A stretch of 64,000 nucleotides of DNA from Deltaproteobacteria bacterium (GCA_016218915.1 JACRCQ010000062.1:1-64000); one strand, 5' to 3'; counted from the first letter of the stretch, positions 50,883 through 60,921 are shown. The notes: a model not told the origin generated them from the sequence alone. Numbers and translations are program-made.

Positions 50883-53726
50883 ATGAATTCGGACGGCTCT
50901 CCCGCGAACGCTCCTCCTGTAGCAACCACGGTCGCTGACAACGCGGAGACACCGAGCTGGCATTCCGAGGACCTCTCGAGGGTCTGGTCACGGCTCGAGA
51001 GCTCCGAACAAGGTCTTTCGTCGTCACAGGCTGCGGAGCGGCTCACGCGCTACGGCCCCAATGTCCTGCCACACATTCCAGGAGACAGTCCCCTGAGGAT
51101 CCTCTGGCGACAGATCAACAATCCGCTCATCTGGGTGCTGCTGGGATCGTCTGCGGTAGCCACTGCGCTCGGCAAGCTGACCGACGGATTGGTCGTCCTG
51201 GCTGTGGTCGTCCTCAACAGCATGATCGGGTTTGTTCAAGAATACCGCGCGAGCCGGGCCATCGAGGCGTTGCGAGAGATGATCCCCGAGTTCGCTTCGT
51301 CTGCGCGAGATGGCCGCGTGGCGACCGTCGCGGTGGCGGACCTGGTACCGGGCGACATGGTCACCCTCGCGTCCGGAGACAAGGTTCCGGCCGACCTGCG
51401 CCTGGTGCGGGCAAAGAATCTGCGCATCGAGGAGGCGGCTCTCACGGGGGAGTCCCTTCCAGCGGAAAAGAGCCTGGCCCCGGTGTCGGCGGACGCCTCG
51501 ACTGGAGACCGCACCTGCATGGCATACGGTGGAACCATGGTCACTTTTGGCACTGCGACGGCCGTGGTGGTGACGACCGGGCAGCGCACGGAGCTGGGCC
51601 GAATCTCCAGTCTGATTCAGGGGGCTGCGGACCTGGCTACACCTCTGACGCGACAGCTCGCGTGGTTGGGGAAGGTCATCACCATCGGCATCCTGGCAGT
51701 CTCGGCTGTGATCCTCGGTTTCGGTGTATTCCGCGCAGTGCGCGCCGGGGTCGAGCTGTGGTTAGCGCTACGAGAGACGCTGGTCTTCGCGATCGCGCTC
51801 GCGGTTGGTGCCATCCCCGAGGGACTCCCGGCGATCGTCACCATCGCCTTGGCGATCGGTGTGAAACGCATGGCAGCTCGCGGCGCCATCATTCGAAGGC
51901 TTCCGGCTGTTGAGACACTCGGTTCCACCACCGTGATCTGCTCCGACAAGACTGGAACGCTGACTCGTAACGAGATGACGGTGAAGTCCCTTTGGACGCT
52001 GGCCGACGGCATGGTGCGGGTCGGTGGGACCGGCTACGATCCCACGGGCGAATTCACTGCACGGGATGGCCAGAAGCTCCTGCCGGACAGGGGACGAGCT
52101 CTGTTGGAAGCTGCTGCGCTGTGCAACGACGCGACCCTGCAGAAGAAGGGGGAAGCACACACCACCACGGGGGATCCCACGGAAGCGGCTCTGGTGGTAG
52201 CAGCCGAGAAAGCGGGGATCCGTGTGCAGGAGCTGCGCGATCGGGTCAAGCGCCTCGATGTGATACCGTTCGAGTCCGAAAACCAGTACATGGCAACTCT
52301 GCATCAGGATGGAGAGCTGCGACGCGTAGTCCTCAAAGGCGCGCCCGAAAGCATCATCAAGCGCTGCCACGGCGGCAAAGAGCCGCTCGACGAAGCGTCG
52401 GTGCGCGCGTGCATCGACGAGATGGCGGCTCAGGGTATGCGCGTGCTTGCCGTGGCCACGAAACCCTGGGCTGAGGCGGCCCATGCCGAGCTGAGCGACG
52501 CATTCGTCGCAGAGGGAATGGATTTCAATGGCCTCATTGGGATGATTGATCCGCCACGGAACGAGGCCATCGAAGCGATTCGGGCCTGCCATCAGGCGGG
52601 TATTGCGGTCAAGATGATCACAGGCGACCACCGTGGCACCGCACGAGCGATCGGCGAGCAGCTCGGCCTGACCCGAGCGAGCGAAGCGATGGAGGGCAAG
52701 GGGCTCTCGGAGCTGGACGAGGCAGCGCTACGCAGCGCCTCGCGGGACATTTCGATATTTGCCCGGGTCGCGCCGGAGCACAAGCTGTTGTTGGTCAAGA
52801 CGCTGCAGGATCAGGGCCAGATTGTTGCCATGACCGGGGACGGGGTCAATGACGCGCCCGCGCTCAAGCAGTCCAACATCGGGGTCGCCATGGGAGTCAC
52901 CGGCACCTCGGTGTCGAAAGAAGCTGCGGACGTAGTGCTCACGGACGACAACTTCGCAACCATCGTCGCCGCCGTGGAAGAGGGGCGGCGAGTCTACGAC
53001 AACCTGGTCAAGAGTCTCGCCTTCTTGCTCCCCACGAATCTGGGGCTGGCATTCGTGTTGATGTACGGGGTCGTATTCCTCCCCTTCGACGCAGTTACCA
53101 AGACGCTGCTGCTGCCGATTCGGCCCACGCAGCTGCTATGGATCAATCTCGTGGCGGCTGTGGCGCTCGCGCTTCCCCTGGCGTTCGAGGCCAAGGAGCC
53201 GAACCTCATGCAACGCCCCCCTCGCTCGCCAAGCGAGCCGATTCTATCGAGCCTGGTCGTGCGTCGCACCGTGATCGCGGCGACGTTGATGGCCGCCGGG
53301 GCGGTGTGCCTGTTTCATTGGGAGTACAGCGCCTACCAGTCCAAGGGTGCCGGTGGTGCTGATTCGCTCGCTGAAGCGCAGACCATGGCGGTGACCGCGA
53401 TTATCATGTTTCAGGCGTTCTACATGCTGAATTGCAGGTCGCTGCGCGATACCGTGTTCAAGATCGGCGTGTTCAGCAATCTCTGGGTATTCCTGGGCAT
53501 CGGAGTGACATTCGCTCTGCAGGCTGCCTTCATCTACGCACCACCGCTGCAGCGGATCTTCGGCTCCGCGCCCTTGGACGCCTCCGAGCTGGCGGTGGCG
53601 ACGCTGGCCGGGGTGATCACGCTGCCGATCATCAACTTGGAGAAGTGGATCTCGCGCTGGCTGTGGCGGCGCAAGCTGGCGCGGGAATCTCCGGGCATCG
53701 ACGGGGAGCGAGCCGTCGCCTCGTGA
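50883..53726 (+). CDS. Type II (Ca2+-ATPase-like) P-type cation ATPase
   Basis: A 947-residue P-type ATPase. It has an N-terminal cation-ATPase domain (QAAERLTRYGPNVLP), TGES at about 188-191, the PEGLP helix of type II pumps, the phosphorylated Asp in CSDKTGTLTRNEM (Asp355), and the hinge MTGDGVNDAPALKQSN. The C-terminal domain with several helices (ILSSLVVRRTVIAATLMAAG) is complete. SERCA/PMCA-like pumps move Ca2+, while others of this group move Na+, K+ or Mn2+; the ion is not certain. It stands alone on its strand. Confidence 0.93.
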   Translation: MNSDGSPANAPPVATTVADNAETPSWHSEDLSRVWSRLESSEQGLSSSQAAERLTRYGPNVLPHIPGDSPLRILWRQINNPLIWVLLGSSAVATALGKLTDGLVVLAVVVLNSMIGFVQEYRASRAIEALREMIPEFASSARDGRVATVAVADLVPGDMVTLASGDKVPADLRLVRAKNLRIEEAALTGESLPAEKSLAPVSADASTGDRTCMAYGGTMVTFGTATAVVVTTGQRTELGRISSLIQGAADLATPLTRQLAWLGKVITIGILAVSAVILGFGVFRAVRAGVELWLALRETLVFAIALAVGAIPEGLPAIVTIALAIGVKRMAARGAIIRRLPAVETLGSTTVICSDKTGTLTRNEMTVKSLWTLADGMVRVGGTGYDPTGEFTARDGQKLLPDRGRALLEAAALCNDATLQKKGEAHTTTGDPTEAALVVAAEKAGIRVQELRDRVKRLDVIPFESENQYMATLHQDGELRRVVLKGAPESIIKRCHGGKEPLDEASVRACIDEMAAQGMRVLAVATKPWAEAAHAELSDAFVAEGMDFNGLIGMIDPPRNEAIEAIRACHQAGIAVKMITGDHRGTARAIGEQLGLTRASEAMEGKGLSELDEAALRSASRDISIFARVAPEHKLLLVKTLQDQGQIVAMTGDGVNDAPALKQSNIGVAMGVTGTSVSKEAADVVLTDDNFATIVAAVEEGRRVYDNLVKSLAFLLPTNLGLAFVLMYGVVFLPFDAVTKTLLLPIRPTQLLWINLVAAVALALPLAFEAKEPNLMQRPPRSPSEPILSSLVVRRTVIAATLMAAGAVCLFHWEYSAYQSKGAGGADSLAEAQTMAVTAIIMFQAFYMLNCRSLRDTVFKIGVFSNLWVFLGIGVTFALQAAFIYAPPLQRIFGSAPLDASELAVATLAGVITLPIINLEKWISRWLWRRKLARESPGIDGERAVAS

Positions 53727-53753
53727 AGCGTGCATCGACCCAACGCCGGCGAC

Positions 53754-55073
53754 TCAAGGGGGGGCCGGATCGGCTATCGGTGGTTCGAGCACGGGCTCTA
53801 CGCGCAGTCTGCGGATGATGCCGTCACCGGCTTCCAGCACAATCAGGCGGAAGGAGCCACACGTCATCGCGGCTCCGGCCTGCAAGGGGCCGACGATGCT
53901 GGCCGTGACATAGGCGCCGACCGTATCGACGCCCCTCGGCACCTCGGGCAAGTGGAGGCCAAGCTCCCTGGCCGCAACATCGATCGTCAAGCGGCCGTCA
54001 ACTTCGTAGCTGCCGTCTCGACCGCTGACAATCGGAGGGACCTCCCCCGCATCCTGCTCGTCCTGGATCTCACCGACGAACTCCTCGAGCAGATCTTCGA
54101 GCGTAACGATGCCGATGAACGACTCGTCCGCGCCTCGGATCACCGCCAGATGAATCCGCCGTCGCATGAACTCGCGGCGGAGTTGTTCGAGCGACGTCTC
54201 CTCGGACGCGAAAATGGGCTCCCGAACGAGCTCGCGCATGCTCCTGTGGCGTCGATTCAATCCCAGGACGTTCACGATGTCCTTCAGGTGCACGTAGCCG
54301 AGTACGCGATCGGCCTCTCCGTCGATGACAGGGTAGCGGGTGTACTGCTGGCCGAGCGCGACCGCCAGATTGTCCTCCCACGAGCGTCTGGCGTCGAGAA
54401 CCACGATGTCTCTCCGAAGCGTCATCACGTGCCGAGCGATTCCATGGGTGTAGTCGAAAAGCCGGTCCATGACCCGCCAGGCGCCTGGATCCAGCTTGAC
54501 GTGTTGAAGGATCAAGCGCAGCTCCTCCGGCGAGTGGAGCACCTCGAGCTCTTTGGTCCGGCGAAGTCCGAACATGCGCAGGACAAGCCAGGAAGCGGTG
54601 TTGAGGACCCAGATGACCGGGAACATCAGCAAGTAGAAGACGCGCAGCGGAGCGGCCGTCCAGAGCGCCACAGCCTCCGTGCGTTGAATGGCTAGCGACT
54701 TGGGAACGAGCTCGCCCAGGACTGTATGGAGAAACGTAATGGCCGCGAGGCTGACAATGACCGCCACAGCGTGTGCCGTGGCCACCGACCATGGGCCGAG
54801 GCTCGCGAACAAGGGCTTCAGGAGCTCGGCGAACGCCGGCTCGCCGATCCAGCCGAGGGCGAGGGACGCGAGCGTGATGCCAAGCTGGTTCGCAGACAGA
54901 TACGCATCGAGTCGCCGGGAAATCCGGAGGGCGAGTCGGGCTCGCCGATGGCCTTTCGCGGCCAGCTGCTCCAATCTCGATGGGCGCATCTTCACGAGCG
55001 CAAACTCGGATGCCACGAAGAACGCGTTGGCGATGACCAACGCGACGCTCACAAGCATGGCTACCGACACCAT
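53754..55073 (-). CDS. HlyC/CorC-type (CNNM) membrane protein, second copy
   Basis: A 439-residue protein with DUF21 membrane domain (ANAFFVASEFALVKMRPSRLE, then TVLGELVPKSLAIQ), two CBS domains (YTRYPVIDGEADRVLGYVHL, and LAVIRGADESFIGIVTLEDL) and a CorC/HlyC domain at the end. It is a paralogue of the gene at 3.4-4.7 kb but clearly diverged. Members are implicated in divalent-cation export or sensing. It is read towards the P-type ATPase, with stops 28 bp apart. Confidence 0.9.
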   Translation of the reverse strand: MVSVAMLVSVALVIANAFFVASEFALVKMRPSRLEQLAAKGHRRARLALRISRRLDAYLSANQLGITLASLALGWIGEPAFAELLKPLFASLGPWSVATAHAVAVIVSLAAITFLHTVLGELVPKSLAIQRTEAVALWTAAPLRVFYLLMFPVIWVLNTASWLVLRMFGLRRTKELEVLHSPEELRLILQHVKLDPGAWRVMDRLFDYTHGIARHVMTLRRDIVVLDARRSWEDNLAVALGQQYTRYPVIDGEADRVLGYVHLKDIVNVLGLNRRHRSMRELVREPIFASEETSLEQLRREFMRRRIHLAVIRGADESFIGIVTLEDLLEEFVGEIQDEQDAGEVPPIVSGRDGSYEVDGRLTIDVAARELGLHLPEVPRGVDTVGAYVTASIVGPLQAGAAMTCGSFRLIVLEAGDGIIRRLRVEPVLEPPIADPAPP

Positions 55074-55100
55074 GGGAAGCTCATCCGGCGCCAGCTTCGG

Positions 55101-56285
55101 TCATGGCCTCTTCTCGGCCGCAGGATGCCCTGCCGCCACCTGATCCGGAGGCCGGTGTGGAACGGACAGCTCGCCGCCCACATGACGTTCGTAGACGTTC
55201 AGCACGGTGATCATCAACGCGACCACCAAGGGGCCGACGAACAGCCCGACGAAGCCAAACGCCAGCATGCCGCCGAAGACGCCGATGAAGACCGCAAGCG
55301 GGTGAAGCTGGAGTCCCCGCCTGGTGAGAATCGGGCGCACGACGTTGTCGACCGTGCTGACGACGAGCAGGCCGTACAACGCAAGGCCACCTCCGCGCAG
55401 CCAGCCATGCTCGACGCCGACCACGAGGGCCGTGGGCAGCCAGACCAGCGCGGGGCCCGCGAGCGGCACGAGCCCGGCGAACAGGGTGGCCGCGCCCAAG
55501 AGCAGCGGGACCGGCGCACCGAAGACGTAGTACCCGAGCGTGGCGGCTGTCGCCTGGGCGAGCGCGGTTCCGAAATTGCCGACCAGCACGGCAACACTCA
55601 CTTGATGGAAGCGCTCGAAGAACATCCTTGTCTCGGCCGGCGGAAGCGGCACGAGGCGCACCACTCGTTCGCGCCATCTCTCACCGTCGAGCAGGAAGTA
55701 ATACAGAGCGACCGCGAACAGGAATGCGCCGATACCGATGCGCAGGGCGGCACGGCCTGCGGCCGACGCGTATGCGCCGACGGCGCTGGCGATCTCCGGG
55801 GCGGTTGCCATGAGCTTCGGACGCAACTCGGAGGCGGCGCGCTGAAGCGACGGACCCAGCGGACCGAGATGGGGTGCCAGGCGCTCGACCGTGAGCGGGC
55901 CGCCACGCGCGAGGTCGTGCACGAGCTCGGTGCCCTCGACGACGAGCCGCTGCACTCCGACGGCCCCGAGCAAGCCGAACGGGACGAACACCCCAACGGA
56001 CAACGTCAGCACCGACAGCAACGCCGCGACTCGGCGCCGGCCCCGGAGCCGGCGGACCATCCATGCGAACAGCCGACTCGCGAGCGAGGCCACGGCGGCG
56101 GCGAGCACGAGCGCCAAGAGTACCGGACGCGTGGTGAGGTAGGCGAAGTAGATGAGAAGCAGGACCGCTATGAAGATGAGCACGCTGCCGGCGATGGTCA
56201 GGGACGACCGCGGCGGACTGGTCGCGTTGGTGCTCCCGTGACTCCCGTCAGGATGAGCAAGGTCGCCCGGCTTGTTCACACTCAT
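55101..56285 (-). CDS. AI-2E family transporter
   Basis: A 394-residue membrane protein of the AI-2E (PerM/YdiK) family with about eight helices and the conserved PLLLGAATLFAGLVPLAGPALVW-type loop, ending in TM pairs (GVFGGMLAFGFVGLFVGPLV). Members have been linked to autoinducer-2 export and Na+/H+ or other antiport; the substrate here is unknown. Its ATG overlaps the stop of a 29-codon ORF by 4 bp. The same strand carries the CorC-type gene 28 bp downstream. Confidence 0.9.
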   Translation of the reverse strand: MSVNKPGDLAHPDGSHGSTNATSPPRSSLTIAGSVLIFIAVLLLIYFAYLTTRPVLLALVLAAAVASLASRLFAWMVRRLRGRRRVAALLSVLTLSVGVFVPFGLLGAVGVQRLVVEGTELVHDLARGGPLTVERLAPHLGPLGPSLQRAASELRPKLMATAPEIASAVGAYASAAGRAALRIGIGAFLFAVALYYFLLDGERWRERVVRLVPLPPAETRMFFERFHQVSVAVLVGNFGTALAQATAATLGYYVFGAPVPLLLGAATLFAGLVPLAGPALVWLPTALVVGVEHGWLRGGGLALYGLLVVSTVDNVVRPILTRRGLQLHPLAVFIGVFGGMLAFGFVGLFVGPLVVALMITVLNVYERHVGGELSVPHRPPDQVAAGHPAAEKRP

Positions 56286-56371
56286 TCGGTCGTCTTCCCG
56301 AGCGATTCACGGCCAACGCGCAAGGCCGCGAGCCCCATGGCTGCCGTTGCGGTGAATCCCAAGTCCTTCAT
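56282..56371 (-). CDS. 29-codon upstream ORF of AI-2E transporter gene
   Basis: Encodes MKDLGFTATAAMGLAALRVG followed by nine residues. It is preceded by AAAGGAGAGATTTA, the best ribosome site in the region, and its stop overlaps the transporter ATG by ATGA. The transporter itself has no separate ribosome site, so this leader ORF probably drives its translation. The peptide is a short hydrophobic helix of unknown function. Confidence 0.55.
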   Translation of the reverse strand: MKDLGFTATAAMGLAALRVGRESLGKTTE

Positions 56372-56812
56372 TAAATCTCTCCTTTGAGGCCACGGGGCGC
56401 TGCGGCCGCCGCGCCCTCTCTGGATACCCAGCGGTCCTGCCGCGAAGCGCTCAGCATCGGACGTGCCACCAACGCGGAGGTGCCATGGCGCGCGAACGAG
56501 CGCGCAACTTCGCAGCGTGGAGCCCACGAGCGGTGATGCCGCTCAAGCCGGGTCGACAACTCAGTCAGAATGGTTGTGCCAGGTCATCAACCTGAAGGAC
56601 CCATGGGGAGCGTGCCCATCTGGCAGACTGCACCCCAGACCACGAGGACGACGGAGGGTCGGCACGGAAAGGCAGCAGAACGGCGCCCCCGACCCCGTCG
56701 AGGCTCGCGGGAGCTGGTTCAAATGTTGCAAACCGGCCTGCCTCTCGTGTCGCCGAAATGCCCCTGCAGCTGCGCATCCTGGCGGCTGGCCGATGAATAC
56801 AGGAGATCGAAC
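56372..56812. other. Intergenic region between leader ORF and catalase
   Basis: About 440 bp between divergent genes. Frames here are Arg/Pro-rich and overlap antisense, so no gene is supported. It must contain both promoters; no unambiguous elements were recognised. Confidence 0.4.
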
Positions 56813-58915
56813 GTGAAAAAGGTTGGACCCACCTCGCAGACACCGGCGGATAAGGACAGCTCCACGAAGCCCGAATCGCGTTCCGGGAATGGCGGCGAGC
56901 TTCATCAACTCGCCGGCGGCGCTCACACGCCGCTGACCACAAACGAGGGGGTGGGAATCCCGGACAACCAGAACTCGCTCAAGTCCAGTGCCCGCGGCCC
57001 AGTCCTTCTCGAAGACTTCATCCTTCGAGAGAAGGTCACTCACTTTGATCATGAGCGCATCCCGGAGAGGATCGTGCACGCGCGCGGGACTGCTGCGCAC
57101 GGATTCTTCGAGCTCACGCAGTCCCTTTCGAGCTTCACGACCGCGAAGATCCTGACGGAGCTGGGAGTGAAGACGCCGCTCTTCACGCGGATCTCGACGG
57201 TTGCCGGAGGCGCTGGCTCGGTGGACACCCCTCGCGACGTGCGCGGCTTCGCCGTGAAGTTCTACACCAAAGAGGGCAATTGGGACCTCGTGGGGAACAA
57301 CGTCCCGGTCTTCTTCATCCAGGACGCGATCAAATTCCCTGATCTCGTACATGCGGTGAAGATGGAGCCCGACCGGGGGTTCCCCCAATCGGCCACTGCG
57401 CACGACAACTTCTGGGATTTCATCTCTCTCACGCCAGAATCGATGCACATGGTGATGTGGATCATGTCCGACCGAACCCTTCCGCGTTCGTTGCGAATGA
57501 TGGAAGGATTCGGCGTGCATAGCTTCCGGCTCGTCAATGCTGCCGGCAAATCCACGTTCGTGAAGTTCCACTGGCGTCCCAAGCTCGGCTTGCAGTCCAC
57601 GATCTGGGACGAGACCGTCAAGATCTCCGGCGCGGATCCGGACTATCACCGTCGCGACATGTTCGATGCGATTCAGGCGGGACGCTTCCCCGAATGGGAA
57701 CTTGCCGTGCAGCTGTTCACGCAACAAGAGGCAGACCGGTTCCCCTTCGATCACCTGGACGCGACCAAGCTGATTCCCGAGGAGCTGGTTCCCTTGAAGG
57801 TGGTCGGTCGCATGGTGCTCGATCGGTGGCCCGACAACTTCTTCGCCGAGACCGAGCAAGTAGCTTTCTGCCCGGCGCACCTCGTGCCTGGCATCGACTT
57901 TTCGAACGACCCGCTCCTGCAAGGTCGACTCTTTTCGTATCTCGATACGCAGCTCTCTCGCTTGGGCTCGACGAATTTTCATCAGCTTCCGGTGAACGCG
58001 CCGAAGTGTCCGTTCGGCAACCATCAACGGGACGGACACATGCAGATGGAGCAGCCGTCAGGTCGGGTCAACTACGAGCCCAACTCCTTGTCAGAGAATT
58101 CGCCGCGAGAGACCAGCCGGGGTTTTCGGAGCTCTGCCGTCGACGAAAGTGGCGAGAAGGGCAGGATTCGCCCTGAAAGCTTCGCCGACCACTATACGCA
58201 GGCGCGTCTGTTCTATCGAAGCCAGACCAAGCACGAGCAGTCGCACATTGCCTCGGCGCTCGTCTTCGAGCTGTCCAAAGTCGAGCATCCGCACATCCGG
58301 GAAGCGATGGTTGGACACCTGCGCCACATCGAGGAGAAGCTCGCCAAGCGCGTTGCGGACGGTCTCGGCATGCCGCAGCTGCCCAAGGCACCCGTTGCTG
58401 CCGCTGAAGTCAAGGAGATGAATCCGTCCCCAGCACTACAGATCATCGGCAAGATGAAGGACACCCTCGAAGGCCGGACGGTGGGGATTCTCATCGCCGA
58501 GGGTTCCGACGGCGTGGCGATCCAAGCCGCGAAGAACGCGGTGACGGACGCGGGCGCAAGCGTAAAGATTGTTGCACCCAAGCTGGGGGGGACGAAACTC
58601 GCGGACGGCTCGATGATGGCGAGTGACGGTCAGCTGGCGGGAACGCCTTCCGTGCTGTTCGACGCGATCGTGGTGATCTTGTCCGCAGCGGGCGCAGAAG
58701 CGCTCTGCAAGGAGTCTTGCGCGCTCGACTTCGTGCGCGATGCGTTCGGTCACCTCAAGGCGATCGGAAGAGACGCTGGCGCGCAGAAGCTCTTGAAGCG
58801 CGCCCACGTCGAAGCGGATGCCGGTGTGATCGACATTGCGGACGTGAAGGCGTTCCTATCGGCGGCAAAGACGCGGCAGTGGGATCGCGAAGTCTCGGTT
58901 CGAACGCTGGCGTGA
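56813..58915 (+). CDS. katE: Large-subunit (clade II, HPII-type) catalase
   Basis: A 700-residue monofunctional haem catalase: 2 H2O2 to 2 H2O and O2. The distal His lies in IVHARGTAAHGFFE, the Asn in the FFIQDAIKFPDLVHA region and the proximal Tyr in RLFSYLDTQLSRLG. The C-terminal 190 residues (LEGRTVGILIAEGSDGVAIQ and beyond) are the class I glutamine-amidotransferase-like domain found only in the large-subunit HPII type. GTG start after AGGAG, seven bases upstream; the longer open frame is excluded. It indicates an organism exposed to oxygen. Confidence 0.95.
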   Translation: MKKVGPTSQTPADKDSSTKPESRSGNGGELHQLAGGAHTPLTTNEGVGIPDNQNSLKSSARGPVLLEDFILREKVTHFDHERIPERIVHARGTAAHGFFELTQSLSSFTTAKILTELGVKTPLFTRISTVAGGAGSVDTPRDVRGFAVKFYTKEGNWDLVGNNVPVFFIQDAIKFPDLVHAVKMEPDRGFPQSATAHDNFWDFISLTPESMHMVMWIMSDRTLPRSLRMMEGFGVHSFRLVNAAGKSTFVKFHWRPKLGLQSTIWDETVKISGADPDYHRRDMFDAIQAGRFPEWELAVQLFTQQEADRFPFDHLDATKLIPEELVPLKVVGRMVLDRWPDNFFAETEQVAFCPAHLVPGIDFSNDPLLQGRLFSYLDTQLSRLGSTNFHQLPVNAPKCPFGNHQRDGHMQMEQPSGRVNYEPNSLSENSPRETSRGFRSSAVDESGEKGRIRPESFADHYTQARLFYRSQTKHEQSHIASALVFELSKVEHPHIREAMVGHLRHIEEKLAKRVADGLGMPQLPKAPVAAAEVKEMNPSPALQIIGKMKDTLEGRTVGILIAEGSDGVAIQAAKNAVTDAGASVKIVAPKLGGTKLADGSMMASDGQLAGTPSVLFDAIVVILSAAGAEALCKESCALDFVRDAFGHLKAIGRDAGAQKLLKRAHVEADAGVIDIADVKAFLSAAKTRQWDREVSVRTLA

Positions 58916-59038
58916 ATTGCACGTTTCGGCGCATGGAGTCGATTGACCCAGGGTTGCCGCCACACTGCCGCAGTCATGCGGTGAGGCGCTGTTGACCGTG
59001 TTCACGCTCGTGGGTCACGAATCGAGCCGATCGGCGCT

Positions 59039-59368
59039 TCAGGCCGCCGCGCTCAGCTGTGTGCCCTGCTCGATGCTCTCGATGAGGCGACGCGTCACAA
59101 TTGCACGTGGCGTGTCATTGCTCCGCTCTCGCAGCCACAGCGCGTGACGCAGCGCCTGCAGGGCGTCGTGCTGCTTTGAACTCCTGAGCAGGGCATCACC
59201 CAGACGCGTCCAGAGCACTGCATCGAATTCTTCCATGGAGCATGCCAGGCGCAGAGCATTCGACTCCCTTCGATGATCCCCCTTGCGTCGTGCCCGGTTC
59301 GCGCGAGCGACCGCATCCGCGACAGGGTCGCTTGCGGAGAGGTGGAGCTTTCGATTGGGACGACGCAT
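59039..59368 (-). CDS. Small TPR-like hypothetical protein
   Basis: A 109-residue protein with helix pairs like a TPR unit (VADAVARANRARRKGDHRRE, AVLWTRLGDALLRSSKQHDA and ALQALRHALWLRER) and a basic N-terminus MRRPNRKLHL. The ATG is chosen because the upstream frame is Arg/Gly-rich without family character. Such proteins are seen in Polyangia and may be scaffold proteins. It is convergent with the catalase and divergent from arsR. Confidence 0.6.
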   Translation of the reverse strand: MRRPNRKLHLSASDPVADAVARANRARRKGDHRRESNALRLACSMEEFDAVLWTRLGDALLRSSKQHDALQALRHALWLRERSNDTPRAIVTRRLIESIEQGTQLSAAA

Positions 59369-59648
59369 GGCGGGCTCTCTTCGTCGGTGGATACGGATAC
59401 TGTGGGCACACTCAGCGACGATCGTGCCAAGGCCCGTTCGCGAGCTCCACGGCCGACGAAGCAGGCAAGAGCCTGCTCGCACCGCGCGGGTCCCCGGGGG
59501 TCGATCAGGAGTGCGCCCATCAAAACGATGCGCCACTCCATCAACTCGAAGCAGGATCCGCGAGGCGCTCACCCTGCGCGTCGGCTATCCGCCTATCCGC
59601 CCACAGCTGGGCATCCCATGACCTCGGGGCGTGCTTCGTTCGTGCGTG

Positions 59649-59666
59649 TATTGACAACTGTCGATA
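59649..59666. promoter_or_regulatory. ArsR-type operator over the arsR promoter
   Basis: TATTGACA-AC-TGTCGATA, an inverted repeat matching at seven of eight positions, covers the TTGACA -35 element 24 bp before the arsR ATG. This is the usual arrangement for an ArsR-family repressor that leaves DNA on binding metalloid, so the whole arsR-hgcB operon may be induced by it. Confidence 0.65.
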
Positions 59667-59689
59667 CAGGAAGCACACTGTCCGGCGCC

Positions 59690-60088
59690 ATGGCCAAAGG
59701 CCCCGAATCATCGCCCACTCGGCAGCCGCCCGGATGCTGCATGTACGTTCCGCCGAGACCTCTCGACGACGTCTCGGACCTGAGCGATCTGTGCAAGGCG
59801 CTCGGGGATGCGACGCGGCTGCAGATGCTGCAATTGATGGCAATGGCGAAGCGCCCCCTGTGCGTGTGCGAGCTGGAGAACCAGTTCGACCTGTCGCAGC
59901 CCACCGTGTCTCACCACCTGCGAATCCTGCGCGACGCCGGAGTGGTGAGCGCAACGCGGCGAGGGACGTGGGTGTTCTACGAGCTCGAATCCAAGCCGAT
60001 GCAGTTGCTTCGCAAGCTACAAAAGCTCTTGCGCGCCGACTCGTGTGACGAGCAGCGCGCGCAAGACCGGGCTGGAGACCCAACATGA
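59690..60088 (+). CDS. arsR: ArsR/SmtB-family metalloregulator
   Basis: A 132-residue winged-helix repressor (LCKALGDATRLQMLQLMAMA, QPTVSHHLRILRDAGVVSAT, GTWVFYELE). The metal-binding helix shows LCVCELENQF, that is the CxC motif of As(III)/Sb(III)-type or Cd/Pb-type members, and an extra Cys pair PPGCCMYV lies near the N-terminus. The ATG at MAKGPES follows the operator; a start 24 codons upstream is possible. It is coupled to arsM by ATGA. It probably represses the six-gene operon. Confidence 0.9.
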   Translation: MAKGPESSPTRQPPGCCMYVPPRPLDDVSDLSDLCKALGDATRLQMLQLMAMAKRPLCVCELENQFDLSQPTVSHHLRILRDAGVVSATRRGTWVFYELESKPMQLLRKLQKLLRADSCDEQRAQDRAGDPT

Positions 60089-60921
60089 CGGACAAGATGG
60101 ACATTCGTGAGGTGGTCAAGAGCAAGTACGGCCAGGCCGTCAAGCTGGCCGTAAAGGGCAAGGGCTCTTGCTGCTGCGGCTCTTCCACACCTGCGCTGCC
60201 AGGAACCGACCCGATCACGCGCGACCTGTACAGCGCTTCGGAGGCCGCTGAAGTACCTCCCGATGCTCTGCTCGCGTCGTTCGGCTGTGGCAATCCGACC
60301 GCGCTCGCGCAGCTCAAGGCCGGCGAGGTGGTGCTCGACCTCGGCTCCGGCGGTGGCATCGACGTGCTGCTCTCCGCGAAGCGGGTCGGCCCTTCCGGCA
60401 AGGCGTACGGTCTCGACATGACGCCGGAGATGCTCGAGCTGGCGCGAAAGAACCAGCGGATTGCGGGCATCGCGAATGCGGAGTTCCTGCAAGGGACGAT
60501 CGAGAGCATCCCGCTGCCCGACGCCTCGGTCGACGTGATCGTGTCCAACTGCGTGATCAACCTGTCGCCCGACAAGGGCCAGGTGCTGCGAGAGGCGTTC
60601 CGCGTGCTGCGCCCGGGCGGACGTCTCGCCGTCTCCGACATCGTGCTGAAGCGCGAGCTGCCCGAAGCTCTGAAGCGCTCCCTCGAAGCGTGGGCTGGGT
60701 GCGTCGCTGGCGCCCTTCAGGAGCAGGAGTACCGCGACAAGCTCGCCGCAGCCGGCTTTGTCGAGATCGACATCGAGCCCACCCGCGTCTATACCAAGGA
60801 CGACGCCCAGGAGCTCGTCTCCTCGAGCTCGTGCTGCGGGGGCGGAGCGATGACCTGCGATCCGGCCGAGATCGACGGCGCCGTGATGAGCGCGTTCGTG
60901 CGGGCGGTGAGGCCTCGATAG
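60085..60921 (+). CDS. arsM: Arsenite methyltransferase ArsM
   Basis: A 278-residue SAM-dependent As(III) methyltransferase. The SAM site is VVLDLGSGGGIDVLLSAKRV, and the As(III)-binding Cys triad is visible as Cys68 (SFGCGNP), Cys156 (SNCVINL) and Cys206 (AGCVAGAL). Extra Cys clusters, SCCCGSS near residue 30 and SSCCGGG near residue 240, resemble known ArsM C- and N-terminal Cys pairs. It would make mono- to trimethylated arsenic. Overlaps arsR by ATGA. Confidence 0.93.
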   Translation: MTDKMDIREVVKSKYGQAVKLAVKGKGSCCCGSSTPALPGTDPITRDLYSASEAAEVPPDALLASFGCGNPTALAQLKAGEVVLDLGSGGGIDVLLSAKRVGPSGKAYGLDMTPEMLELARKNQRIAGIANAEFLQGTIESIPLPDASVDVIVSNCVINLSPDKGQVLREAFRVLRPGGRLAVSDIVLKRELPEALKRSLEAWAGCVAGALQEQEYRDKLAAAGFVEIDIEPTRVYTKDDAQELVSSSSCCGGGAMTCDPAEIDGAVMSAFVRAVRPR

